Made by a program: the position numbers and the translations under genes
In this document: piece after piece, positions 48,652-60,757 of the stretch
Position numbering within the stretch: the first letter of the stretch is position 1
Layout of the letters: each line of letters opens with the position of its first letter
The notes under the pieces: model-generated
Database searches by the model: none
Told to the model about the DNA's origin: nothing
Seen by the model: only the letters and a program-made list of their open reading frames with translations
From: Ehretia macrophylla
Lineage: Eukaryota > Streptophyta > Magnoliopsida > Boraginales > Ehretiaceae
NCBI GenBank assembly: GCA_037974665.1
Contig: CM075769.1
Location: forward strand, 79,507,190-79,571,189
DNA length: 64,000 nt
Direction: 5' to 3'

Positions 48652-49208
48652 ATTTCCAATTTTTTTTGCCCTGGTTAGGGTTGCCAAGATACTTTATCCA
48701 CCAAATCTCTAATACTGAATCCCACGGAACATTGGGCAAGACAACTTCGTTTCACATAGAGGCTGGGCCCGCAAACCGAGGGCGTAGGGTTTGTGACCAG
48801 GTCTCCGTCGCTCCGGTGCCCATAACTTTTGATCCGTAAGGAGTTACGTGGCGCACAGCATACCGTTACAAAGCTCTCTGAGAGCTCTACGACGGTGGCA
48901 GCCAGCTTGCTCGCTTTGCCTATTTTTGGAGCCCAAAATCGAACGTTTTCTTCAGTTTCAGGCCACTTTTCTTCTTTTGCTCTGTTTTTTCATCCTGGAT
49001 CGTACTTCGTGAGCTGTTAAAAGGATGACAACCTGACTCACGGGACATCAGAGGGCCCTACATCGTGTCCATATCACGTCTTGCGAGGATGCTGCGTTGT
49101 TGAAGCGGATGGGTTGTCGTTAACCCATTGGGCCTTTTGAATGGGCCATCTCTCTAGGTTGGGACTGTGAACCGTTAACACATAAAGGAATTGTGCCCTC
49201 AACATGAT

Positions 49209-49327
49209 GGGTACGATCATACCAGCACTAATGCACCGAATCCCATCAGAACTCTGAAGTTAAGCGTGCTTGGGCGAGAGTAGTACTAGGATAGGTGACC
49301 CCCAGGGAAGTCCTCGTGTTGCACCCC
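49209..49327 (+). rRNA. 5S rRNA: 5S rRNA gene copy 74
   Basis: Changes: G5A, G31A, C47T, G85A, T96A. Confidence 0.96.
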
Positions 49328-49885
49328 ATTTTCAATTTTTTTTGCCCTAGTTAGGGTTGCCAAGATACTTTATCCACCAAATCTCTATTACTGAATCCCA
49401 CGGAACATTGGGCAAGACAACTTCGCTTCACGTAGAGGTTGAGCCCGCAAACCGAGGGCGTAGAGTTTGTGACCAGGTCTCCGTCTCTCCGGTGCCCATA
49501 ACTTTTGATCCGTAAGGAGTTACGCGGCTCACAGCATACCGTAGCAATGCTCTCTGAGAGTTCTACGATGGGGGTAGCCAGCTTGCTCGTTGTGGCCGTT
49601 GTTGGAGCCCAAAATCGAACGTTTTCATCAGTTTCAAGCCACTTTTCTTCTTTTGCTCTGTTTTTTCATCCCGGATCGTACATCGTGAACTGTTAAAAGG
49701 ACGACAACCTGACTCGCAGGACATCAGAGGTCCCAACAACGTGTCGATATCACGTCTTGCGAGGATTCTGCGTTGTTGAAGCGGATAGGTTGTCGTTAAG
49801 CCCATTGGGACTTTTGAATGGGCCATCTCTCTAAGCTGGGACTGTGAACCGTTAACACATATAGGAATTGTGCCCTCAACATGAC

Positions 49886-50004
49886 AGGTGTGATCATACC
49901 AGCACTAATGCACCGGATCCCATCAGAACTCCGAAGTTAAGCGTGCATGGACGAGAGTAGTACTAGGATGGGTGACCCTCTGGGAAGTCCTCGTGTTGCA
50001 CCCC
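49886..50004 (+). rRNA. 5S rRNA: 5S rRNA gene copy 75
   Basis: Changes: G1A, C6T, T62A, G66A, C94T. Confidence 0.96.
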
Positions 50005-50563
50005 CTTTTCAATTTTTTTTGCCCTGGTTAGGGTTGCCAAGATACTTTATCCACCAAATCTCTATTACTGAATCCCACAGAACATTGGGCAAGACAACTT
50101 CGCTTCACGTAGAGGCTGAGCCCGCAAACCGAGGGCGTAGGGTTTGTGACCAGGTCTCCGTCACTTCGGTGCCCATAATTTTTGATCTGTAAGGAGTTAC
50201 GCGACGCACAGCATACCGTTGCAAAGCTCTCTGAGAGCTCTACGACGGGGGCTACCAGCTTACTCATTGTGCCCATTTTTTTAAGCCCAAAATCGAACGT
50301 TTTCATCAGTTTCAGGCCACTTTTCTTCTTTTGCTCTGTTTTTCGGTCCTGGATCGTACATCGTGAACTGTTAAAAGGACGACAACCGGACACACGCGAC
50401 ATCAGAGGGCCCAACAACGTGTCAATATCACGTCTTGCAAGGATGCTGCGTTGTTGAAGGGGAAATGTTGTCGTTAAGCCCATTGGTCCTTTTGAATGGG
50501 CCATCTCTCTAGGCTGGGACTGTGAACCGTTAACACATAAAGGAATTGTGCCTTCAACATGAC

Positions 50564-50682
50564 GGGTGAGATCATACCAGCACTAATGCACCGAATCCCA
50601 TCAGATCTCTGAGGTTAAGCGTGCTTGGGCGAGAGTAGTACTAGGATGGTTGACCCCCTGGGAAGTCCTCGTGTTGCACTCC
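50564..50682 (+). rRNA. 5S rRNA: 5S rRNA gene copy 76
   Basis: Changes: C6A, G31A, A43T, C47T, A50G, G87T, C117T. Confidence 0.96.
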
Positions 50683-51240
50683 CTTTTCAATTTTTTTTGC
50701 CATGGTTAGGGTTGCCAAGATACTTTATCCACCAAATCTCTATTATTGAATCCCACGGAACATTGGGCAAGACAACTTCGCTTCACGTAGAGGCTGGGCC
50801 TGCAAACCGAGGGCGTAGGGTTTATGACTAGGTCTCCGTCGCTCCTGCGCCCATAACTTTTGATCCGTAAGGAGTTACGCGGAGCACAGCATACCGTTGC
50901 AAAGCCCTCTGAGAGCTCTACGATGAGGGCAGCCAGATTGCTCATTGTGCGCCTTTTTGGAGCTCCAAATCGAACATTTTCATTAGTTTCAGGCCACTTT
51001 TCTTCTTTTGCTCTATTTTTCTGTCCCGGATCGTACGTCGTGGACTGTTAAAAGGACGACAACCTAACTCGCAGGACATCAGAGGGCCCTACAACGTGTC
51101 GATATCACATCTTGCAAGGATGCTGCGTTGTTGAAGATGATGTGTTATCGTTAAGCCCATTGGTCCTTTTGAATGGGCCATCTCTCTAGGCTGGGACTGT
51201 GAACCGTTAACACATAAAAGAATTGTGCCCTCAACATGAT

Positions 51241-51359
51241 GGGTGTGATCATACCAGCACTAATGCTCCGGATCCCATCAGAACTCCGAAGTTAAGCGTG
51301 CTTGGGCGAGAGTAGTACTAGGATGGGTGACCCCCTAGGAAGTCCTCGTGTTGCACACC
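51241..51359 (+). rRNA. 5S rRNA: 5S rRNA gene copy 77
   Basis: Changes: C6T, A27T, G97A, C117A. Confidence 0.97.
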
Positions 51360-51831
51360 TTTTTCAATTTTTTTTGCCCTGGTTAGGGTTGGCAAGATAC
51401 TTTATCCACCAAATCTCTATTACTGAATGCCACATAACATTAGGCAAGACAACTTCACTTCACGTAGAGGCTGAGCCCGCAAATCGAGGGCGTAGGATTT
51501 GTGACCAGGTCTCCGTCGCTCTGGTGCCCAAAACTTTTGATCCGTAAGGAGTTACGCGGCTCATAGCATGCCGTTGGAATGCTCTCTGAGAGCTCTACGA
51601 CGGGGGTAGACAGCTTGCTCGCTTTGCCCGTATTTGTAGCCCAAAATCGAACGTTTTCATCAGTTTCAGGTCACTTTTCTTCTTTTGCTTCGTTTTTCCG
51701 TCCCGGATCGTACGTCGTGAACTGTTAAAAGGACGACAACCAGTCTCACGGGACATCAGAGGGCCCTACAACGTGTCGATATCATGTCTTGCGAGGATGC
51801 TGCGTTGTTGAAGCGGATGGGTTGTCGTTAA

Positions 51832-51855
51832 GCCCATTGGGCCTTTTGAATGGGC
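51832..51855. repeat. conserved spacer inverted repeat GCCCATT/AATGGGC (representative copy)
   Basis: Seven-base arms separated by a ten-base loop (GGGCCTTTTG), lying 63-86 bp before the next gene start. It is present in nearly every spacer of the window with few changes, which makes it one of the better kept spacer segments. No known function is assigned. Confidence 0.6.
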
Positions 51856-51890
51856 CATCTCTCTAGGCTGGGACTGTGAACCGTTAACAC

Positions 51891-51917
51891 ATATAGGAAT
51901 TGTGCCCTCAACATGAC
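51891..51917 (+). promoter_or_regulatory. 5S upstream promoter elements (representative copy)
   Basis: Ahead of the gene at 51918 lie a TATA-like ATATAG at -27 (51891), a GC dinucleotide at -14/-13 (51904-51905) and a C at -1 (51917). This spacing is close to the Pol III start signals known from Arabidopsis 5S genes (TATATA near -28, GC near -12, C at -1). In most units after 32.6 kb the TATA-like motif reads ATAAAG. The role is inferred from family knowledge. Confidence 0.75.
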
Positions 51918-52036
51918 GGGTGCGATCATACCAGCACTAATGCACCGGATCCCATCAGAACTCTGAAGTTAAGCGTGCTTGGGCGAGAGTAGTACTAGGA
52001 TGGGTGACCCCTTGGGAAGTCCTCGTGTTGCACCCC
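51918..52036 (+). rRNA. 5S rRNA: 5S rRNA gene copy 78, near-consensus
   Basis: Only C47T and C95T differ. Leader elements ATATAG, GC and -1 C are all intact, so this is one of the best candidates for an expressed copy (inference). Confidence 0.98.
51967..52014 (+). promoter_or_regulatory. 5S internal control region (representative copy)
   Basis: Within the gene at 51918, the A box (gene positions 50-64) reads AGTTAAGCGTGCTTG, the intermediate element spans 67-72, and the C box spans 80-97. These bind TFIIIA and recruit TFIIIC and Pol III. This copy has only one change in the region, C95T at the C-box edge. Many other copies carry A-box (G58A, C61T) or C-box (94-97) changes. Confidence 0.8.
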
Positions 52037-52595
52037 CCTTTCAATTTTTTTTGCCCTGGTTCGGGTCGCCAAGATACTTTATCCACCAAATCTCTATTAC
52101 TGAATCCAACAGAACATTGGGCAAGACAACTTCGTATCACGTAGAGGCTGGGCCCGCAAACCGAGGGCGTAGGGTTTGTGACCAGGTCTCCGTCGCTCCG
52201 GTGCCCATAACTTTTGATTTGTAAGGAGTTGCGCGGAGCACAGCATACCGTTGCAAAGCTCTCTGAGACCTCTACGACAGGGGGCTGCCAGCTTGCTTGC
52301 TATGCCCATTTTTGGAGGCCAAAATCGATCGTTTTCATCAGATTCAGGCCACTTTTCTTCTTTTGCTCTGTTTTTCTGTACCGGATCGTACGTCGTGAAC
52401 TGTTTAAAGGATGACAACCTGACTCGCGCAACATCAGAGGGCACAAAAACGTGTCGATATCACGTCTTGCAAGCATGCTGTATTGTTGAAGCGGAAGGGT
52501 TGTCGTTAAGCCCATTGGGCCTTTTGAATGGGCCATCTCTCTAGGCTGGGACTGTGATTAGTTAACCCATAAAGCAATTGTGCCCTCAACATGTC

Positions 52596-52714
52596 GGGTG
52601 TGATCATACTATCACTTATGCACCGGATCCCATTAGAACTCCGAAGTTAAGCGTGCTTAGGCGAGAGTAGTACTAGGATGGGTGACCACCTGGGAAGTCC
52701 TCGTGTTGCACCCC
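52596..52714 (+). rRNA. 5S rRNA: 5S rRNA gene copy 79
   Basis: Changes: C6T, C15T, G17T, A22T, C39T, G64A, C93A. Leader CCATAAAGC. Confidence 0.96.
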
Positions 52715-53273
52715 CTTTTCAATTTTTTTTGCCCGGGTTAGGGTTGCCAAGGTACTTTATCTACCAAATCTCTATTACTGAATCCCACAGAACATTGGGC
52801 AAGACAACTTCGCTTCAAGTAGAGGCTGGGCCAGTAAACTGAGGGCGTAGGGTTATTGTCCAGGTCTTCGTCGCTCCGGTGCCCATAAATTTTGATCCGT
52901 AATGAGTTATGCGGCGCAAAGCTTACCATTGCAAAGCTCTCTGAGAGCTCTACGACGGGGGCAGCCAGCTTGTTCAATGTGCCTGTTTTTGGAGCCCAAA
53001 ATCGAACGTTTTCATCAGTTTCAGGCCACATTTCTTCTTTTGCTCTGTTTTTCCGTCCCGGATCGTACGTCGTGAACTGTTAAAAGGACGAAAACCTGAC
53101 TCGCGGGACATCAGAGGGCCTTACAACGTGTCGATATCACGTCTTGCAAGCTTGCTGCATTGTTGAAGCGGATGGGTTGTCGTTAAGCCTATTGGGCCTT
53201 TTGAATGGGCCATCTCTCTAGGCTGGGACTGTGAACCCGTTAACACATAAAGGAATTGTGCATTCAACATGAC

Positions 53274-53392
53274 GGGTGAGATCATACCAGCAGTAATGCA
53301 CCGGATCCCATCAGAACTCCGAAGTTAAGCGTGCTTGGGCGAGAGTAGTACTAGGATGGGTGAACCCTTGGGAAGTCCTCGTGTTGCACCCC
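53274..53392 (+). rRNA. 5S rRNA: 5S rRNA gene copy 80
   Basis: Changes: C6A, C20G, C91A, C95T. C20G is shared with the next copy and with copy 89. Confidence 0.97.
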
Positions 53393-53949
53393 TTTTTCAA
53401 TTTTTTTTGCCCTGTTAGGGTTGCCAAGATACTTTATCCACCAAATCTCTATTACTGAATCCCACGGAACATTGGGCAAGACAACTTCACTTCACGTAGA
53501 GGCTGAACTCGTAAACCGAGGGCGTAGGGTTTATGACCAGGTCTCCGTCGCTCCAATGCCCATAACTTTTTATCTGTAAGGAGTTACGCGGCGCACAGCA
53601 TACCATTACAAAGCTCTCTGAGAGCTCTACGACGGGGGCAGCGAACTGGCTCGTTGTGCCCTTTTTTGGAGCCCAAAATCGAACGTTTTCATCAGTTTCA
53701 GGCCACTTTTCTTATTTTGCTCTATTTTTTCATCCCGGATCGTACGTCGTGAACTGTTAAAAGGACGACAACCTGACTCGCGGGACATCAGAGGGCCCTA
53801 CAACGTATCGATATCACGTCTTGCAAACATGCTGCGTTGTTGAAGGAGATGGGTTGTCGTTATGCCTATTGGGCCTTTTAAATGGGCCATCTCTCTAGGC
53901 TGGGGCTGTGAACCGTTAACACATATAGGAATTGTGCCCTCAACATGAC

Positions 53950-54068
53950 GGGTGCGATCGTACCAGCAGTAATGCACCGGATCCCATCAGAACTCTGAAG
54001 TTAAGCGTGCTTGGGCGAGAGTAGTACTAGGATGGGTGACCCCATGGATAGTCCTCGTGTTGCACCCC
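53950..54068 (+). rRNA. 5S rRNA: 5S rRNA gene copy 81, spacer split by an LTR
   Basis: Changes: A11G, C20G, C47T, C95A, G99A, A100T. The spacer that follows is interrupted at 54540, about 80 bp ahead of where the next gene would start. Confidence 0.96.
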
Positions 54069-54534
54069 CTTTTCAATTTTTTTTGCCCTGGTTAGGGTTG
54101 CCAAGATACTTGTGCCACTAAATCTCTATTACTGAATCCCACGGAACATTGGGCAAGACAACTTTGCTTCACATAGAGGCTGGTTCCGCAAACCGAGGGC
54201 GTAGGGTTTGTGACCAGGTCTCCGTCGCTCCGGTGCCCATAACTTTTGGTCCGTAAGGAGTTACGCGGCGCACAGTATACCGTTGCAAAGCTCTCTGAGA
54301 GCTCTACGACGGGGGCTGCCAACTTGCTCCATGTGCCCTTTTTGGAGCCCAAAATCTAACGTTTTCATCAGTTTCAGGCAACTTTTCTTCTTTTGCTCTA
54401 TTTTTTCGTCGCGGATCGTACGTCGTGAACTGTTAAAAGGACGACAACCTGACTCACCGGACATCAGAGGGCCCTACAACGTGTCGATATCACGTCTTGC
54501 GAGGATGCTGCGTTGTTGAAGTGGATGGGTTGTC

Positions 54535-54539
54535 GTTAA
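54535..54539. repeat. left target-site duplication GTTAA
   Basis: The 5S spacer normally reads TTGTCGTTAAGCCCATTGGG here. The GTTAA is present immediately left of the inserted LTR and again immediately right of it. Confidence 0.93.
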
Positions 54540-57500
54540 TGTGACGCCCGAGAATTAGCCATACATTGACTTACTGTTGCATTCATTATTGGCGTATTTC
54601 CTTATGTGCTTTGTTAACCATCTTATTTAGTTACTATTCATCCCATTTTTAAACTTCATTCTATTAGTGAATTAACATTTTTATTAAATCATATTAATTG
54701 TTAAAGTAGTGGAAAAAATGTGCAATTGAGCTAGAGGCGATAGGAGAGCTCGTTTAGAAAATGATTTTAGTGGTTCAATGAATAGTGTTACGTAACAAAA
54801 CTTGGTAAATTAATTAGCTAGCTCACATCCTTCACTTTAGGCTCGTTTTAAGCTTACTACGCGCATTATAAGTGACCTTTTAAATACCCAAACTTGACCC
54901 CACCCAACTATGCACCCTATATTACACACCTTAGCTCATAACTAGCAAAGAACAAAACAAAACAATGCTGAAAAACACTGTGCAAGGCCGAGAGCAGCTA
55001 GGAGGAGGAGAAAATTGATTTTTGCTCTTCAACTTTCCAATTCAAGCCAAGCCAAGCCTTGAGCAACTAATGTAGGGTATTTGTAAGCTTCCTAGGTGCT
55101 CCTACGCGTATAGGTGATGGATTTCACAGCTTATTTTTGCATTTCTAAATAGTTGTTATTTTCTTGATTTGTTGAAAATGTGTTCATATGCTATTGTATT
55201 AACTATCTATGCTATTATACCATATATATGAATGCTAGAGAACATATTTGAGCCATCATTTCGCAATTTAAACGGTTGGAATCGTTAGTTTAATTCATGA
55301 GGTGAATAGTGACATTTTTTCTAGGGTTTTGTGTAATTGCTCGAATTAGCTTGATTCAACGCTCCTAATAGAAGCCTTAGGTGCTAATGAAGGTAGTCTA
55401 ATAGCCCCGTGCACTTACATTGCTCTAGAATCGCATAAAACGTAAAATAGTCGACTTTAATAAAGGGCTTTCGGGGTTAATGCGAATCCGGGTGGATTCG
55501 GGCTTCACTTCTAGTATCCTTAGGCTACCTAGGTGCTATAGAAGCTTTGCTAATCCTTGTTTGAAGCCCGGATGAGGTAGGTGTAGTGTAAAGCTATAAG
55601 AGGGAATTTGGGGCTTTCGAGGTTATTGCGGGCGTTTGAATGAGTTAGAGGGTGAAAGGTTCCTTGAGGGTTAGTTAGAAGGTTGGTAGAGTTTCCCTTT
55701 AAATTTGAATCATTAACTTGGGTTTGGAGGGGAAATAGCTTGAATAACAAAGGGGTTTAGGTGCAATTTCGGTTGTCTCGCGCTTCTAAGACCTTGGCAT
55801 GACTTCTTGAATGTTTAAATGTAGTTTCAAGTTGGTGTGGAACTTTTGATGTAATTCTAATTATATTTTGCATATACCCTTTTGTAAAACTGCTTATTTG
55901 CTTGTATAAACTGCTTCTATTCTAACTGCATTGAGGCAACTTCGAGCTTAAAACTGTATTAATTTGAGAAGGATTAGGGGTTGAATTATATACCATTAGA
56001 AAGCCTTACGAGTCTAGTTTCTACAGCTTTTTACGGTGCATTAATCGGAGTTGTCTAGAGCAAGTTATGATCATTTTGGTGAGATGTGTCAGAAATGCCC
56101 TGTTACGCGAGAATCTGAATTTTGTTGTTATTTTGCTATAGTAATGATATAATTCAGTTCTAATTGGATGTATTTGATCAAGACCTTATTGTGTAGTTTC
56201 CTTGGATGATTAATAACGTAATGGGGCTCTTATAGTTATGTTGTTTTCATGAATTGTAATTGAAATCTAATTGCTAGTAAAGTTAATTTAAATTGAAAGC
56301 TATTCTATTCGACTGTGAATGAGAAATGCTAGTAGAGTTGTGATGGTCACCACCTTTAGACATAGGTAATGTTTCTATATATGCTAAACTATTCAACTGT
56401 TAGAATTAGTTGTTGTTATCAATGTGCAACTAATGAACACTTAGAAAGGTTAAGTAAACTATGTGGAAGAATGTGTTTAATGCATTTTGAAACTACATGT
56501 AAGGTTAATTGTAAGTTGATAGTTGTCTATTATATGTTAAATGTAATTAACTTAAGTTAATACTACTAGTGATATGTTAGAATCTTAGCTTGAAGTATAG
56601 TTATTTTACTAAAATAGTATGTTAGTTATTAAATGGTTGATAGTTAACTTTTCTATTAGTTGATAAATGCATTTCTTTCCTTATGTGCTAATGTTGGGCT
56701 ATCTTCATAGAGATATTACTAACTATTGTAAGTAAAGTAGAATATAAATTAGAAGTTCATTAAAGTTGTAAAAGACTGGGTAGTGTCATTGTGAATCAAT
56801 GTGTCATTTGAACATTAAAGTAACCTAACCTTTATTATCTATATATCCTTTGGAGAAATTCTTTGAGTTGTGTTAATGGCTAGTTTATTGTTATGTGGAG
56901 TGAATTAATTTCTTGTACAAGTTATTAACTAAAGTAAAATGAGAAATAGTATGAGTAACTGCAGGCTCATGTGTTGATTTTAGTTAAACTAAATTCTAGC
57001 TCGATTTATATCTAGTTATAGCATGCTGGTTGAATCATTCTCATTTAAGTTTTTTAACTATCTTCTTAATTAACTTGTAGACTATTGAAAATATGTAATA
57101 TATGTGAAGGCAAAATATATATAAATGGTATTTTGTTAAATATAGAATTCTAATAGATATTGTATATATGCTAAATAAGCGAAGTTATAAGTTAGCTAAC
57201 TTAGAATGAATGTTGTAGTTAAAGAGTAATTGAAGTAATATTTGCTCATAGGTTCAAGGTGACTGGAAATGATGTGATTCAAACTTACATCTTGGAGCTC
57301 GGTAGAGGTGAGGGACCTGCATCCTTACGTGCATCATAGTTTATTTTCTTTCTAAAAGAGTATATTGTTTAGTATAATTGCGTAATTGATATATGCTTAT
57401 TATTGCTAAATTATAACTTGGTGCGAGAACAACTTACTTTGTCCTTAAATGTGTTTCCTGATTATATTGTCATTGTTATCATTCTTGCATTGCATCGTGG

Positions 57501-58530
57501 TTGCGCAACCTCATTGTCGCGGCGGATGCGATGGCCTCGCTGGGCGGAATCGGGCTTGCCAGTGTTGGTTGCCTTAGCTCCGTCTGTTATTCCCTCACTC
57601 GCCTGGTCCGGAGATTGCCAGGGGGTGTTGGGTCGTAGGATCGGGTACATCCGGAGTACCCATTGGTGTAAGGGATGCCGGCATATCGAGATCGAGTTCG
57701 TGGTTCGTGGATCGGGGATCGAAGATTTGGAGTGATAAGGGTTATCGATTGTATCCTTTTAAAATGTGGTATTAGAATTGTTATTCACTGTTTATCTATT
57801 GTATTAATTGTGTTAAGTTGCTGCATTGCACGTCCCCGGTAGACCTTATCCCTCACTGAGCAATTGTGATTGCTCATACCTCGCTAAATATGTTTCAGGA
57901 AGTGCTGAGGGTGAACCCCAACTAGTTGAGGTGCTAGTGGAAGAGGAAGAAGTTCAGGCTGAGCCTTTGCCCTAGTTGTTGTGTGTTTGTTGTCTAAGGT
58001 GGATTTGCCTTCTTGTTGTTACATGGTGTACTTGTATTGCTATAGCATGATCTATTTTGTGGCCTTAAGGCTATGTATATTCTTGTAGTTGCAAGTTGAA
58101 AGTTGTTGGTTGTAATGTTAGCTTTGAGATATTATGGTTTGTAATAACTTTTAATTCTCCTTCTAGTTCTTGCATGCTTGGGGGTGTATGTTTAGAGGTG
58201 TTGATTTCAACTTCTAAAATTGCTCTAATGTTATCATAGGATGGCATGTTAAAAAGGTTTAATGAAAAGTTAAGTTGGGTGCATGCATGTGTGATTTGGA
58301 GCTGTTGTTTGTCTCCTGGCTTGGATGACCTTGAACCTTTGAATTTTAATTATAAAAGCTTGTTTTAGTATATTGTGGCTATTTTGAGCATTTACAGGTT
58401 TGAAAAATGTCCGCGGTACAGAGGAAGCTCTGTCCGTTTTTCCCTAAAATTTTGTGACTGGGTTTGGTATTGGGTTAAGAATAGCATGGTTATTAGAGCC
58501 TCCGGTCCCGTGAGGGATCGGGGCGTTACA
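54540..58530 (+). mobile_element. solo LTR of a Ty3-type retroelement (Tekay/Del-like chromovirus suspected)
   Basis: A 3991-bp insertion with 5' TGTGACGCCC and 3' GGGCGTTACA ends (near-perfect inverted termini, TG...CA) and a 5-bp GTTAA target duplication. There is no internal coding region, primer-binding site or second LTR copy, so it is a solo LTR left after recombination between two LTRs. Parts: AT-rich body; GC-rich stretch near 57490-57720; a CTCACTGAG...TTTCAGG stretch near 57853-57900; a TATAAAAG near 58351; and ACAGAGGAAGCTCTG close to the 3' end. Long non-coding LTRs of 3-4 kb with such ends are known in plant chromoviruses of the Tekay/Del group. Clade and orientation are inference. 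It inserted after the surrounding units had formed. No gene is seen in this stretch. Confidence 0.85.
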
Positions 58531-58535
58531 GTTAA
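58531..58535. repeat. right target-site duplication GTTAA
   Basis: Exact copy of the five bases left of the LTR; the 5S spacer then continues with GGCCATTGGGCC. Confidence 0.93.
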
Positions 58536-58621
58536 GGCCATTGGGCCTTTTGAATAGGCCATCTCGCTAGGCCGGGACTATGAACCGTTCACACATAAAG
58601 GAATTGTGACATGAACATGAC

Positions 58622-58740
58622 GGGTGTGATCATACCAGCACTAATGCACCGGATCCCATCAGAACTCTGAAGTTAAGCGTGCTTGGGCGAAAGTAGAGCT
58701 AGGATGGGTGATCCCCTGGGAAGTCCTCGTGTTGCACCCC
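58622..58740 (+). rRNA. 5S rRNA: 5S rRNA gene copy 82
   Basis: First gene after the LTR. Changes: C6T, C47T, G70A, T76A, A77G, C91T. The 663-bp unit lacks about 14 bp of spacer near 59110 (CGACAACCTGA missing). Its own leader is only 86 bp from the LTR end, so LTR chromatin could influence it (speculative). Confidence 0.96.
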
Positions 58741-59284
58741 CTTTTCAATTTTTTTTGCCCTGGTTAGGGTTGCCAAGATACTTGTTCCACTAAATCTCTA
58801 TTATTGAATCCCACGGAACATTGGGCAAGACAAATTCGCTTCGCATAGAGGCTGGGCCCGCAAACCGAGGGCGTAGGGTTTGTGACCAGGTCTCCGTCGC
58901 TCCAGTGCCCATAACTTTTGATCCGTAAGGAGTTACGCGGCGCACAGCATACCGTTGCAAAGCTCTCTGAGAGCTCTACGACGGGGGCTGCCAGCTTGCT
59001 CGCTGTGCCCTTTTTGGAGCCCAAAATCGAACGTTTTCATCAGTTTCAGGCCATTTTTATTCTTTTGCTCTGTTTTTCCGTCCCGGATCGTACGTCGTGA
59101 ACTATTAAAAGCTCGCTAGACATCAGAGGGCCCTACAACGTGTCGATATCACGTCTTGCGAGGATGCTGCATTATTGAAGCGGATGGGTTGTCGTTAAGC
59201 CCATTGGGCCTTTTGAATGGGCCATCTCTCTAGGCTGGGACTGTGAACCATTAACACATATAGGAATTGTGCCCTCAACATGAC

Positions 59285-59403
59285 GGGTGCGATCATACCA
59301 GCACTAATGCACCGGATCCCATCAGAACTCCGAAGTTAAGCATCCTTGGGCGAGAGTAGTACTAGGATGGGTGACCCGTAGGGAAGTCCTCGTGTTGCAC
59401 CCC
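59285..59403 (+). rRNA. 5S rRNA: 5S rRNA gene copy 83
   Basis: Changes: G58A, G60C, C94G, C95T, T96A. The CCCGTAGG C-box edge also occurs in copies 42 and 44. Confidence 0.96.
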
Positions 59404-59961
59404 ATTTTCAATTTTTTTTGCCCTGGTTAGGGTTGCCAAGATACTTTATCCACCAAATCTCTATTACTGAATCCCACAGAATATTGGGCAAGACAACTTC
59501 GCTTCACGTAGAGGCTGAGCCCGCAAACCGAGGGCGTAGGGTATGTGACCAGGTCTCCGTCGCTCCGGTGCCAATAACTTTTGATCCGTAAGGAGTTACG
59601 CGGTGCACAACATACCGTTGCAAAGCTGTCTGAGAGCTCTACGACGGGGGCAGCTAAGTTGCTCGCTGTGACCATTTTTTGAGCCCAAAATCGAACGTTT
59701 TCATCAATTTCAGGCCACTTTTCTTCTTTTGTTCTGTTTTTCCGTCCTATATCGTATGTCGTGAACTGTTAAAAGGACGACAACCTGACTCGCGGTACAT
59801 CAGAGCACCCTACAACGTGTCGATATCACATCTGGTAAGGATGCTGCGTTGTTGAAGTGGATGGGTTGTCGTTAAGCCCATTGGGCCTTTTGAATGGGTC
59901 ATCTCTCTAGGCTGGGATTCTGAATCGTTAACACATAAAGGAATTGTGCCCTCAACATCAA

Positions 59962-60080
59962 GAGTGCAATCATACCAGCACTAATGCACTGGATCCCATC
60001 AGAACTCCGAAGTTAAGCGTGCTTCGGTGAGAGTAGTACAAAGATGGGTGACCCCGTGGGAAGTCCTCGTGTTGCACCCC
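59962..60080 (+). rRNA. 5S rRNA: 5S rRNA gene copy 84, diverged
   Basis: Eight changes: G2A, G7A, C29T, G64C, C67T, T79A, G81A, C95G. Base -1 is A (CATCAA before the gene). Confidence 0.95.
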
Positions 60081-60638
60081 ATTTTCAATTTTTTTTGCCC
60101 TGGTTAGGGTTGCCAAGATACTTTATCCACCAAATCTCTATTACTGAATCCCACGAAACATTGGGCAAGACAACTTCGCTTCACATAGAGGTTGGGCCCG
60201 CAAACCAAGGGCGTATGGTTTGTGACCAGGTCTCCGTCGCTCCGGTGCCTATAACTTTTGATCCGTAAGGAGTTACGCGGCGCACAGCATACCGTTGCAA
60301 AGCTCTCTGAGAGCTCTACGACGGGGACAGCCAGCTTGCTCACTTTGCCCGTGTTTGGAACCCAAAATCGAACATTTTTATCAGTTTCAGGCCACTTTTC
60401 TTCTTTTGCTCTGTTTTTTTGTCCCGGATCGTACGTCGTTAACTGTTAAAAGAACGACAACCTGACTCGCGGGACATCAGAGGGCCCTACAACGTGTCGA
60501 TATCACGTCTTGTGAGGATGCTGCGTTGTTGAAGCGGATGGGTTGTCGTTAAGCCCATTGGGCCTTTTGAATGGGCCATCTCTCTAGGCTGGGACTGTGA
60601 ACCGTTAACACATAAAGAAATTGTGCCCTCAACATGAC

Positions 60639-60757
60639 GGGTGCGATCATACAAGCACTAATGCACCGGATCCCATCAGAACTCCGAAGTTAAGCGTGCT
60701 TGGGCGAGAGTAGTACTAGGATGGGTGACCCCCTGGGAATTCCTCATGTTGCACCCC
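60639..60757 (+). rRNA. 5S rRNA: 5S rRNA gene copy 85, near-consensus
   Basis: Changes: C15A, G102T, G108A. Internal control region unchanged. Leader CATAAAGAAATTG is shared with copy 87. Confidence 0.97.

Larger units (their letters stand above)
1..54539 (+). repeat. 5S rDNA tandem array, part 1 (81 genes)
   Basis: Head-to-tail units of about 677 bp (119-bp gene plus ~558-bp spacer), all in one orientation. Each spacer holds, in order: a Pol III T-run terminator just after the gene; a G-rich stretch ending GTAGGGTTTGTGACC; a near-perfect palindrome AGCTCTCTGAGAGCT about 270 bp after the gene; T-rich and C-rich tracts; GATCGTACGTCGTGA; a GCCCATT/AATGGGC inverted repeat 60-90 bp before the next gene; and the TATA-like leader. 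Spacers carry no open frame kept across copies. Most units are 673-679 bp long. Exceptions are 666, 617 and two of 513 bp, annotated separately. Confidence 0.98.

Noticed and set aside
50028-50504. The longest open frame, 158 codons on the - strand.
   Set aside because: It is the usual spacer minus frame extended by chance loss of a stop in one unit; neighbouring units have stops.
57403-57735. Open frame of 110 codons in the GC-rich part of the LTR.
   Set aside because: It lies within the solo LTR, has no recognisable domain, and GC-rich sequence lacks stops by chance.
54540-58530. A complete or internally deleted retroelement rather than a solo LTR.
   Set aside because: No second copy of the terminal sequence, no primer-binding site and no coding remnants were seen inside; both ends pair as one LTR with one target duplication.
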